NCBI RefSeq assembly: GCF_002410825.1
Contig: NZ_DHOS01000048.1
Coordinates: forward strand, 392-10,564
Reading direction: 5' to 3'
DNA length: 10,173 bases
DNA from: Proteiniphilum sp. UBA5384
GTDB lineage: Bacteria; Bacteroidota; Bacteroidia; Bacteroidales; Dysgonomonadaceae
How positions within the stretch are numbered: the stretch's first letter is position 1; every line of letters begins with the position of its first letter. The translations under genes were made by a program, and so were the position numbers. This document shows, piece after piece, positions 1 through 6,834 of this stretch. The notes beneath the pieces were generated by a model, which did no database searches, was not told where the DNA came from, and worked only from the letters and a program-made list of their open reading frames with translations.

Positions 1-2
1 CA

Positions 3-797
3 ATGAAAAAGTTATTTGCAATTTTAGCAATCTTCGGAATGATGTCCGTAGGATTGCCGTCGGTTCTTATGGCACAAGATACTGCTGGAGAAACAGAGCA
101 AGTTGCCACTACTTCGGTTGAGACAACACAGGCTGCCGTTCAGGAAACATCGGCCGGTTTCCACCAGGCGATAAAGGTGAAGTTTATTGAGGGTGGTGCC
201 GGCTTCATGAGCACAATTGCTATTGCTCTGATCCTGGGTTTGGCTTTCTGTCTTGAAAGAATTATCTATCTGAGTCTTGCCGATGTGAATCCGGATACTT
301 TCCTGAATAAAGTAGGAGATGCGCTCGACAGAGGAGACGTGGAAGCAGCAAAAGACGTAGCACGCAATACCAGGGGACCGGTGGCTTCTATTGTATACCA
401 AGGATTGCTTCGTCTCGATCAGGGGCCTGATGCAGTAGAACGTTCTATCGTTTCTTATGGAGGAGTACAGTCCGGCTTACTGGAAAGAAACCTTTCTTGG
501 ATTACCCTCTTTATCGCGATCGCTCCTTCTCTTGGATTCTTGGGAACGGTAGTAGGTATGGTGCAGGCTTTCGATGATATCCAAAGAGCAGGAGACATGA
601 GCCCGACGATTGTTGCCGGTGGTATGAAGGTGGCTTTGATCACGACCGTGGGTGGTTTGATCGTGGCTATTATTCTCCAGATCATCTATAACTACATCCT
701 TTCTAAAATGGAAGGTATCCTTAACAAGATGGAAGATGCTTCCATTACTTTTCTGGACCAGGTGATCAAATATAACGTTAAATACAAAAACTTGTAA
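3..797 (+). CDS. exbB: ExbB/TolQ/MotA-family proton channel subunit
   Basis: Predicted inner-membrane stator of the ExbB-ExbD motor, which couples the proton gradient to TonB-dependent transport across the outer membrane. The 264-residue protein starts with a signal-peptide-like hydrophobic stretch (residues 1-25), followed by a Thr/Glu/Gln-rich linker to about 55. Three membrane segments follow at about 66-90, 163-189 and 203-232. The family hallmark GFLGTVVGM (178-186) is present; T182 and T215 align by eye with the pore threonines T148 and T181 of E. coli ExbB. The conserved glutamate of the last helix (E176 in E. coli) is replaced by V210, next to K209. The ATG sits two bases from the window edge, so the ribosome site and promoter are not visible. 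The N-terminus resembles Bacteroides homologues known to me, so I regard the gene as complete. It is followed after 5 bases by the next gene of the operon. Confidence 0.93.
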   Translation: MKKLFAILAIFGMMSVGLPSVLMAQDTAGETEQVATTSVETTQAAVQETSAGFHQAIKVKFIEGGAGFMSTIAIALILGLAFCLERIIYLSLADVNPDTFLNKVGDALDRGDVEAAKDVARNTRGPVASIVYQGLLRLDQGPDAVERSIVSYGGVQSGLLERNLSWITLFIAIAPSLGFLGTVVGMVQAFDDIQRAGDMSPTIVAGGMKVALITTVGGLIVAIILQIIYNYILSKMEGILNKMEDASITFLDQVIKYNVKYKNL

Positions 798-802
798 TTA
801 TT

Positions 803-1282
803 ATGGCTGTAACTAAAATACATAGAACTTCCAGATTAACCCTGTACGTAGGTATCTTGATCACTCTTGTGGTACTGGGGTTGTTCTATCTTGGAGGTCA
901 GGTGCCGGCGCATGAAAAGCTTGTGGCCGAAATGAGCCAGCCTAAGTTTACTGATATTGTATTGTATTGGGCCTATGTCCTTTTGGCAGTAACCGTAGTA
1001 GTTTTGATAGGATTTGCGATTGCCGATCTTTTGCGTGGGTTTAAAGAAAATCCTAAAAAAGCCCTGAGTGGTTTGATGACTATTGTAGGATTGGCTGCCT
1101 TGCTGATAATCACCTATATGATAGGTGACGGGACATTATTGAATATTCCCGGATACGAAGGAAATGATAATCGTCCGCCAACGTTGAAAATGACAGATAT
1201 GTGGCTTTATAGCGCATATGTAATGCTTGTTCTTACACTTTTGGCAATGATTATTTTGCCGCTGATTAAAAGAAAAAAATAA
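803..1282 (+). CDS. Four-helix membrane protein of the exb operon, function unknown
   Basis: I do not recognise a named family for this 159-residue protein; a hypothetical membrane protein is commonly found between exbB and exbD in Bacteroidales. Hydrophobic segments lie at about 12-31, 53-74, 88-107 and 133-154, with a basic C-terminus (KRKK), suggesting a four-helix inner-membrane protein. Helices 2 and 4 share the pattern TDxxLYxAYVxLxxT (residues 50-64 and 131-145, 9 of 15 identical), which points to an internal duplication of a two-helix unit. The gene begins 5 bases after exbB and lies 40 bases ahead of exbD, so it is almost certainly co-transcribed. An accessory or assembly role with the ExbB-ExbD complex is inferred from position only. 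No enzymatic motif is visible. Confidence 0.85.
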   Translation: MAVTKIHRTSRLTLYVGILITLVVLGLFYLGGQVPAHEKLVAEMSQPKFTDIVLYWAYVLLAVTVVVLIGFAIADLLRGFKENPKKALSGLMTIVGLAALLIITYMIGDGTLLNIPGYEGNDNRPPTLKMTDMWLYSAYVMLVLTLLAMIILPLIKRKK

Positions 1283-1322
1283 TCAACCAAGTCAAAAAGG
1301 TTAATTAAAAGAAAGTTTTTTT

Positions 1323-1955
1323 ATGGCTAGAACAAAGAGAAAAGTTCCACCTCTAAATGGGAGCTCGATGGCCGACATTTCCTTTCTATTGCTGATCTTC
1401 TTCCTGCTCGTATCGAATATGGATGTCGACTCCGGGTTGGCACGCCGATTACCGGCACCCCCACAAACAGAGGAACAAACCTCTGTGGATGTGCAACGTA
1501 GAAATTTATTCATTGTATTGGTGAATTCTCAAAACGAAACAATGGCTGCAAACCAGCATGAAACCGAATGGTATGCTAACGAAGCCGAGTTACGGGGGGA
1601 AGTTGGAGGAAAGGTTGCATTGAAAGATAGGGTGAAAGAGTTTGTATTGAATACTGCTAATAGTCTTGATTTACCCGAATTGGAAGAGCAGGATTTCGGT
1701 GCTCCGATTGGCGTTGTACCAGTCACTGCTTCCCACGTCGTTTCCATTCAAAACGATGCCACCACCAGTTATAAAGCTTATATTGCTGTCCAGAACGAGG
1801 TGGTAAAAGCATATAACGAGTTGAGGGAAGAAGGTGCAAGGAAATATTTCAACACCTCATATGGAGAGTTAACGGAAATGCAACAGAAACAAATTCAGGA
1901 TCTTTATCCTCAACGTATCTCTGAAGCTGAACCTAAAAATTATGGAGGACAATAA
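1323..1955 (+). CDS. exbD: ExbD/TolR-family protein, long form
   Basis: Predicted proton-conducting partner of ExbB. After a short basic cytoplasmic N-terminus (residues 1-16) there is a single membrane helix at about 17-33 carrying the essential aspartate, D18, in MADISFLLL (D25 in E. coli ExbD). The rest should lie in the periplasm. At 210 residues it is clearly longer than the usual 135-150. The extra length sits around 70-125 and in a C-terminal extension from about 172, rich in Glu, Gln and Tyr and ending EAEPKNYGGQ, a tail I associate with Bacteroidales ExbD proteins. The ATG follows a 40-base spacer with an A/T-rich leader and no good Shine-Dalgarno sequence. The gene is two bases upstream of a second exbD. 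It could equally be called TolR-like; the family is secure, the exact partner is not. Confidence 0.92.
   Translation: MARTKRKVPPLNGSSMADISFLLLIFFLLVSNMDVDSGLARRLPAPPQTEEQTSVDVQRRNLFIVLVNSQNETMAANQHETEWYANEAELRGEVGGKVALKDRVKEFVLNTANSLDLPELEEQDFGAPIGVVPVTASHVVSIQNDATTSYKAYIAVQNEVVKAYNELREEGARKYFNTSYGELTEMQQKQIQDLYPQRISEAEPKNYGGQ
1944..1948 (+). promoter_or_regulatory. Shine-Dalgarno site for the second exbD
   Basis: GGAGG lies inside the last codons of the first exbD, nine bases ahead of the ATG at 1958. This supports that start and is notable because most other genes here have only A/T-rich leaders, as is common in Bacteroidota. Whether Bacteroidota ribosomes use it strongly is uncertain. Confidence 0.55.
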
Positions 1956-1957
1956 TT

Positions 1958-2413
1958 ATGGGAAAATTCAATAAAAGTGGTAAACGGGAAGTGCCGGAAA
2001 TGAGTACTACATCTATGCCTGATATTGTTTTCGCCATCTTGTTTTTCTTTATGGTTACTACTACCATGCGTTCTGAGACATTGATGGTAAAGGTGCATAT
2101 ACCCACTGCTTCAGAAGTCCAGAAACTGGAGAAAAAATCATTGGTGACCTATATCAATATTGGTCCTCCTATGGATGTGAGACTGGGTACAGGTACACAG
2201 ATGCAGCTGAATGACAGATTTGCACAAGTGTCCGAAATACAGGATTATATTGCACAGGAGAAAGCCAGTATGAATGAGGCAGATCAACCATTGATGACTG
2301 TTTCCATCAAAGCAGACGAAGATACACGGATGCAATATATCACAGATGTAAAGCAGGCGTTAAGACAGGCTTATGCATTAAAAATCAGTTATTCTGCCCG
2401 TAGGGGAGATTAA
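1958..2413 (+). CDS. exbD: ExbD/TolR-family protein, short form
   Basis: Second ExbD-type subunit of the operon, of conventional length (151 residues). A basic N-terminus precedes one membrane helix at about 21-37 with the key aspartate D22 in MPDIVFAILFFFMV. The periplasmic part ends in a typical ExbD fold signature: a beta strand (MTVSIKADEDTRM, 113-125) then a helix (ITDVKQALRQAYALKISYS). It is only distantly similar to the preceding exbD, so the two are long-separated paralogues and not a recent duplication. ExbB channels enclose an ExbD dimer, so a heterodimer of the two proteins is a reasonable inference. The start is set by the ATG two bases after the upstream stop and by the GGAGG at 1944-1948. 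It is the last gene before a strong terminator. Confidence 0.93.
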   Translation: MGKFNKSGKREVPEMSTTSMPDIVFAILFFFMVTTTMRSETLMVKVHIPTASEVQKLEKKSLVTYINIGPPMDVRLGTGTQMQLNDRFAQVSEIQDYIAQEKASMNEADQPLMTVSIKADEDTRMQYITDVKQALRQAYALKISYSARRGD

Positions 2414-2433
2414 TAGTTGAAACAATAACTACT

Positions 2434-2471
2434 AAAAAAACCGGATCAGCTCTTAGTGATTCGGTTTTTTT
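2434..2471. terminator. Bidirectional rho-independent terminator between convergent genes
   Basis: A 15-bp stem (2434-2448 with 2457-2471, one G-T pair) closes an 8-base loop. The stem has a run of seven A on the left and seven T on the right, so it makes a U-tract when read in either direction. It lies 21 bases after the second exbD and 26 bases before the end of the opposing sulfatase-maturase gene, and therefore can serve both operons. Confidence 0.9.
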
Positions 2472-2496
2472 CTGCTCTTGTCCCCAGTTTCCCCGG

Positions 2497-3729
2497 TCAT
2501 TTTCTCTCTTTTCCATCTTCCCGAATCCATTCCATTACATTCGCGGGTGGGCGTTTGGCCATTAGTTCATGTTTCATAAAGTCCATATAAGGTGCCACAT
2601 GCGAGAAAAACCTGTAATATCCTTTGCATAAATAATTTAGTCCTTCATTTCCATATTTATCCTTGATAAACCTGTTTTTGGGACATTCACCATAGCAGGC
2701 GAAAAGCATGTCGCACTCACGACACTGCCGGGGGAGTGTGTCAAATTTATCATTCCCGAATTTTAATTGTTCTTCAGAATACATCATTGAAGAGAGAGGT
2801 TTACTATAGATATTCCCCAAACGGTATTCGGGAAAAACAAAATGATCGCATGAATAGACATCTCCATTGAATTCCATCACACCTGCATGTCCACAGGTCT
2901 TTGCCATGGTGCATACTCCCGGTTGTGCTCCTACCCAGTTGGCTAATGTAGAGTCGAAAATCTGAATGAATATTTTCCCCACATCCTGTTTGACCCATTC
3001 ATCAAAAATAGTACAGAGGAACTCACCCCATTTGGCTGCATCAACAGTGAAAGGAGCAAGCTCCACATCCTCCTTCTCCCGGGCAGTTGCCAGTTTTAAA
3101 CCGGAGGTATTCTTATGTAAGCGCTCTACTATGGGGGTGAACTGTACAAATTGGCATCCAATCTCTTTGAAGAACCGATAGAATTCCAACGGATAATCCA
3201 CATTATAATCATTGACAACTGCCAGACAATTGAATTCAACTCCGTGTTTTTGCAAAAGCCGGATTCCTTTCATTACCCGATGGAAAGAGGGTCTACCCAT
3301 TTTGTCGCGCCGGTATTCATCATGAAAATCCTGTGGTCCATCGATCGATATCCCTACCAGAAAGTTATTCTCTTTGAAGAAAGCGCACCACTCATCGTTA
3401 AGCAATGTCCCATTGGTTTGTATGGAGTTATCCACCTGTCGTCCGCGGGCATATCTCTTTTGCAGTTCGATGGCTTTTTTATAGAATGAGATTGGCCGCA
3501 TCAATGTTTCCCCACCATGCCAGGTGAACATTACCTGAGGCATGGTCTGGGACTCGATATATTGTTGTATAAAACGTTCCAGAAGTTCTTCACTCATTAC
3601 CTGATTTTTCCTGCCGTAGAGTATTTCTTTCTCCAGATAATAGCAGTAGTCACAGTCGAGATTACACTTAGATCCTACCGGTTTAAGCATTACGTACATC
3701 GGTTTGGCAAAGGGTGCAAAAGTAGACAT
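2497..3729 (-). CDS. Anaerobic sulfatase-maturating enzyme (radical SAM, SPASM domain)
   Basis: Predicted cytoplasmic enzyme that uses S-adenosylmethionine radical chemistry to convert the active-site Cys or Ser of sulfatases into C-alpha-formylglycine without oxygen. The 410-residue protein carries the radical-SAM CX3CX2C motif at C22, C26 and C29 (CNLDCDYC). A SAM-binding GGE follows at 72-74. The C-terminal SPASM part holds all eight cysteines expected for two auxiliary [4Fe-4S] clusters: C273, C279, C294, C336, C339, C345, C349 and C368. D295, next to C294, aligns by eye with the proposed catalytic base D277 of the Clostridium perfringens enzyme. The homologue in Bacteroides thetaiotaomicron was once called chuR. 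No sulfatase gene is in the window, so its substrates must be encoded elsewhere. A TATCTTTG element lies upstream. A related peptide-modifying SPASM enzyme is possible but less likely given the full motif set. Confidence 0.92.
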   Translation of the reverse strand: MSTFAPFAKPMYVMLKPVGSKCNLDCDYCYYLEKEILYGRKNQVMSEELLERFIQQYIESQTMPQVMFTWHGGETLMRPISFYKKAIELQKRYARGRQVDNSIQTNGTLLNDEWCAFFKENNFLVGISIDGPQDFHDEYRRDKMGRPSFHRVMKGIRLLQKHGVEFNCLAVVNDYNVDYPLEFYRFFKEIGCQFVQFTPIVERLHKNTSGLKLATAREKEDVELAPFTVDAAKWGEFLCTIFDEWVKQDVGKIFIQIFDSTLANWVGAQPGVCTMAKTCGHAGVMEFNGDVYSCDHFVFPEYRLGNIYSKPLSSMMYSEEQLKFGNDKFDTLPRQCRECDMLFACYGECPKNRFIKDKYGNEGLNYLCKGYYRFFSHVAPYMDFMKHELMAKRPPANVMEWIREDGKERK

Positions 3730-3748
3730 ATCAATTTTATTTATAAAG

Positions 3749-3756
3749 CAAAGATA
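3749..3756 (-). promoter_or_regulatory. Predicted -7 promoter element for the sulfatase-maturase gene
   Basis: Read on the minus strand this is TATCTTTG, a perfect match to the Bacteroidota -7 consensus TAnnTTTG, 19 bases ahead of the start codon at 3729. I see no clear -33 TTTG at the usual distance. A start of transcription just downstream would give a very short leader. Confidence 0.6.
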
Positions 3757-3773
3757 AACAATTTATAGTATTA

Positions 3774-3781
3774 TACGTTTA
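3774..3781 (+). promoter_or_regulatory. Possible -7 promoter element for the doxX-like gene
   Basis: TACGTTTA matches the Bacteroidota -7 consensus TAnnTTTG at all but the last base and lies 37 bases ahead of the preferred ATG at 3819. No -33 element is evident, so this is a weak call. It would place the divergent promoters of this gene and the sulfatase maturase about 20 bases apart. Confidence 0.3.
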
Positions 3782-3818
3782 GAGGGCTGAAAAAAGTTAA
3801 TTGATTCTAATTAAAAAT

Positions 3819-4232
3819 ATGAAGAAAAAAAATTTAGCTCAGTTTGGTTGGTTAATTTTAAGAGTCGGTATAGGGATATCGATTTTCCTCCATGGCTTCC
3901 CTAAAATTACCGCAGGTACGGAAATGTGGACCGCCATAGGAAGTAGCATGGGAATATTTGGTATTAATTTTGCCCCTACATTTTGGGGGTTTCTGGCCGC
4001 TTTGGCAGAGTCTGCTGGCGGACTTCTTTTTGCCCTTGGGTTATTATTCCGCCCGGCTGCCATTATGCTTACCGGCACAATGATCGTTGCTTTGTCAACC
4101 CATCTTGCCGCAGGGGATAGCTTTATGGTATTCGGGCATGCACTCGATCTTTTGATTGTGTTTATAGGCTCTGTCTTTATTGGCCCGGGTCAGTATTCCT
4201 TTGATGCGAAATTCCTGCCGAAGATTGCATAA
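3819..4232 (+). CDS. DoxX-family membrane protein
   Basis: Small integral membrane protein of the DoxX/DoxD superfamily. Its 137 residues contain four hydrophobic helices at about 8-27, 53-77, 79-97 and 105-122. Family features are LILRVGIGISIFLHGFPKI near the N-terminus, where the helix ends in HG, and the conserved ALAESAGGLLFALGL in helix 2. Related proteins have been linked to thiosulfate:quinone oxidoreductase in Acidianus and to redox homeostasis in mycobacteria, but most members have no known role and I assign none. An in-frame TTG at 3801 would add six residues; I prefer the ATG at 3819 because it gives the usual MKKK start. It is transcribed alone, divergent from the sulfatase-maturase gene, and ends at a hairpin terminator. 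Confidence 0.87.
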   Translation: MKKKNLAQFGWLILRVGIGISIFLHGFPKITAGTEMWTAIGSSMGIFGINFAPTFWGFLAALAESAGGLLFALGLLFRPAAIMLTGTMIVALSTHLAAGDSFMVFGHALDLLIVFIGSVFIGPGQYSFDAKFLPKIA

Positions 4233-4250
4233 GATATACAATTTCTATAG

Positions 4251-4286
4251 AATCCCTTCTTTTTATCCTGAAAAGAAGGGATTTTT
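4251..4286 (+). terminator. Rho-independent terminator after the doxX-like gene
   Basis: A perfect 13-bp stem (4251-4263 with 4271-4283) closes a 7-base loop and runs into a short T-tract through 4286, 18 bases after the doxX-like stop codon. The minus-strand efflux operon ends at 4299 just beyond it; read in that direction the same stem lacks a good U-tract, so its use there is less certain. Confidence 0.82.
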
Positions 4287-4298
4287 GCTTGTGATCCA

Positions 4299-5519
4299 TT
4301 ATGATTTTATCTTATTTTCTGTGATACGTATTTGTAACCGATAGGCAATAATCGTTGCAATGAAATATACGGCGGCTTGAATCCACAAGGCAATATACTC
4401 AAATTGTACCTGTGATAATCCGGCTCCCATTGAATTGAGTTTTAAATAACCCTGAATCCCGAATGTACTCGGAAAGATTATCCCGAATGTTTTCCAGAGC
4501 CAAGGCATATTAGATTGAGGCCAGGAAAACCCGCTCAAAAAGAGCAAAACCAGCGAGAAGAACGGAAAAACAACCATGGAAGTCTCCCGATTACGGATGA
4601 ATACTGAAATTAACATCGAGAAAAATATGACTGCCAGGAGGAAGGGGGTGAAAAAGCGGATAATATCCAATGGATCTCCTAAATGAGGTAGCTGGAAAAT
4701 ACGGGGTACCGCCAGTAATGCATAGGAGCATATTACTATGTACATACTGAAATAACAAAGTGCCTTGCCGATGATAGTAGGGAAGAACTTACCTTTTTGA
4801 CGCATTTGCGGATCTATCGTGACTAGTTTTTCTTCACGCAATGTACCGGTCAGCATAGTGATTCCGAAAAAGAGCGTTTGATGAATAACTACGACGAGCA
4901 CCACAGGGAGAAGGAAACTGGCAAATCCCATTGGTTCATTAAACAGGATCTTCTTATCATAATGGAAAGGAGCAGCAGAGATTTCGGCTGACTTACCTGT
5001 TATTCCGGCAGCATTCATCCTCTCTATTTTGATGTCTTTTCCTGCTTCGACTATGCTCAGATTGGCTCCCAGCATCATGGTCCGGTAGTACATAAAACTA
5101 CTCATATCGCAGTAGAATGACACGGTAGCTTGTTCATTACGATGGATCTTCTGACTATAGTCCTTAGGGATATGGACAACGCCATGTATTTTTTGTTTAT
5201 AAAATGGGTCTTTTGCCTCTTCGAGGTTATTCAGCCGGTAGGCTACGCTCAGATGCGGAGTTGCATCTAACCGTCGTACCAGATCGCGTGACCGTACACT
5301 TTGTGACTCATCAATCACGGCAATAGGCATATCCCGTATCGTCTCATTACGATAAATGGAGGGATAGAGAAGCGGATAGAGGAGGGTCGCTCCAAAAAAA
5401 ATGACTACTAGGCCCGAATCTTTCAAGATAATCCGGTACTCATCCAATATGATATAGATGACCCGTCTTATCTCATGCAAGATACGAAAAAAGAAATTGG
5501 ATTTATTGGAGTTGTTCAT
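4299..5519 (-). CDS. ABC-2 type transporter permease, second of a pair
   Basis: Predicted inner-membrane permease of an export system. The 406 residues show the ABC-2 permease plan: a cytoplasmic N-terminus, one helix at about 34-53, a large extracytoplasmic domain (about 55-195), then five helices at about 200-223, 252-271, 287-308, 313-331 and 376-393. The extracytoplasmic part contains MPIAVIDESQSVRSRDLVRR (64-83), which aligns with LPIGIVDNDNSSMSRTLERN of the preceding gene, so the two are paralogues and probably form a heterodimer. The start codon lies inside the end of the upstream permease gene (17-base overlap), which implies translational coupling. No Walker motifs are present, and no ATPase gene follows. 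It resembles the YbhS/YbhR and YhhJ type of permease. The substrate cannot be read from the sequence; a drug or toxic compound fits the MarR-TolC-HlyD context. Confidence 0.88.
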   Translation of the reverse strand: MNNSNKSNFFFRILHEIRRVIYIILDEYRIILKDSGLVVIFFGATLLYPLLYPSIYRNETIRDMPIAVIDESQSVRSRDLVRRLDATPHLSVAYRLNNLEEAKDPFYKQKIHGVVHIPKDYSQKIHRNEQATVSFYCDMSSFMYYRTMMLGANLSIVEAGKDIKIERMNAAGITGKSAEISAAPFHYDKKILFNEPMGFASFLLPVVLVVVIHQTLFFGITMLTGTLREEKLVTIDPQMRQKGKFFPTIIGKALCYFSMYIVICSYALLAVPRIFQLPHLGDPLDIIRFFTPFLLAVIFFSMLISVFIRNRETSMVVFPFFSLVLLFLSGFSWPQSNMPWLWKTFGIIFPSTFGIQGYLKLNSMGAGLSQVQFEYIALWIQAAVYFIATIIAYRLQIRITENKIKS

Positions 5520-6717
5520 TGCATCTGCTGTTTTTTATTGCTGAACCTGTCTCATGTTGCAGGATAGTGTTTCTTAATCGTGGATACACCAGGAATGGTA
5601 ATAGCAAAAATATAAGCATCCCGGCAAAGTATATCAACGAATAGCGTATATCCGCACCATTCAACGCTTCATTCACATATATCTTAAAATAGTAGCGTAT
5701 AGGGAAGAACCATGAAAATATTTGTACTCCACGCGGCATGGCTTCTATAGGGAAGGTGAATCCGGCAAAGGAGACACTTAACAGGCTGTAAAACATTCCG
5801 ATACTGATGGAATCGCGTAGTCGCTGTAATAAGCCGATGATGAATATGCCGATGGCCTGATGTGCCATGACAAAGATGAACATGGCCAGTGACATCCATG
5901 CAATGCTGCCGTTCATTGGAAATCTCATCACCCCATAAAGAAGGAACAATCCCAATAGTCCTAATAACGTGAAAAGAACGGTGTGCGGCAGTACTTTCCC
6001 TGTAAGTGCTGAAAGTATCGCATTATTGCCGGTTAAAAGCCATTCGTGTGTAGTATTTTGTTTCATCTCCACTCCTACGGCGTAAATGGTGAACATGATG
6101 ATCAGCATCTGTAATACGCCGGGCAGCAATACATTCGACAAGTAAACACTGTAATTAGTGTAAGGATTACCTATCTGATGAGTATCCATGGCAATGGGTT
6201 GCAAAATAGGCATCAGGGTCTCTTTGCCTGTTACACCTTTTGCCTCTAATGATTGTTGCAGGATGAAGCCTGTCATCAATTCGCTGATGTAGGTCAGGTC
6301 TTTGTAGGAAAGTGAACCAGCTACCAGATAGACATCATTCACATAAAAAGAGATAGAGGGCTGGCGGTTGGCGAGCAAGTCGGATTGAAATCCCGGCGCA
6401 ATGTCGATGATAGCGTAAATGTGTCCCCTCTGCATATCCTTGCGGGCTTCGGTAAAGGATGCATATTTACCCACAATTTCCACTTGAGGAGAGGCGTTTA
6501 TATTCCTCTCCAAAGTGCGCGACATCGATGAGTTGTCGTTATCGACAATTCCGATGGGAAGTTGTCGTGGCAATCCTTCAGACATCAAGGTCAGAAAGAA
6601 AAGGTAACAGAAAAGCATCGCGCCTATCGAAGAAAGAAGATGTACGGGATGCGTCAACATCCGTTTCCACTCCCTGCCGGCTACATTCTTTATCTGTTGT
6701 ATAGTTGAGTTGGACAT
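5503..6717 (-). CDS. ABC-2 type transporter permease, first of a pair
   Basis: Predicted inner-membrane permease working with its neighbour. The 404-residue protein has a first helix at about 26-46, a large extracytoplasmic domain (about 50-190) holding LPIGIVDNDNSSMSRTLERN at 53-72, and then helices at about 192-216, 243-263, 272-296, 303-325 and 360-378. This is the layout of YbhS/YbhR/YhhJ-like exporters, which join HlyD-type adaptors and TolC. The gene follows the adaptor gene after a 117-base spacer in which I find no ORF, hairpin terminator or clear promoter, and it overlaps the second permease by 17 bases. The leader ahead of its ATG is A/T-rich with no Shine-Dalgarno sequence. No ATP-binding domain is fused to it or encoded beside it. 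Confidence 0.88.
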   Translation of the reverse strand: MSNSTIQQIKNVAGREWKRMLTHPVHLLSSIGAMLFCYLFFLTLMSEGLPRQLPIGIVDNDNSSMSRTLERNINASPQVEIVGKYASFTEARKDMQRGHIYAIIDIAPGFQSDLLANRQPSISFYVNDVYLVAGSLSYKDLTYISELMTGFILQQSLEAKGVTGKETLMPILQPIAMDTHQIGNPYTNYSVYLSNVLLPGVLQMLIIMFTIYAVGVEMKQNTTHEWLLTGNNAILSALTGKVLPHTVLFTLLGLLGLFLLYGVMRFPMNGSIAWMSLAMFIFVMAHQAIGIFIIGLLQRLRDSISIGMFYSLLSVSFAGFTFPIEAMPRGVQIFSWFFPIRYYFKIYVNEALNGADIRYSLIYFAGMLIFLLLPFLVYPRLRNTILQHETGSAIKNSRCNEQLQ

Positions 6718-6834
6718 ATTTTTAAATTAAAAATGAATAGTGAAAAATTAAGAACTAAATGTTACTCCTTATTACATCAGTAAGTTCTTTCTTCTTGACT
6801 TTTCTTCGTTGAATTGGTCTTTAGTTATTGATTA

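Noticed and set aside
1284..1301. Short hairpin aacc...ggtt before the first exbD
   Set aside because: Four base pairs with a 10-base loop cannot be distinguished from chance.
3801..3818. TTG start adding six residues to the doxX-like protein
   Set aside because: The ATG at 3819 gives the usual MKKK start and a plausible leader; the added residues MILIKN do not look like part of the family.
6750..6789. Imperfect inverted repeat (AAGAACT / AGTTCTT) in the hlyD-permease gap
   Set aside because: Arms of only 7 bp around a 26-base loop with no T-tract; too weak to call a terminator or structured RNA.
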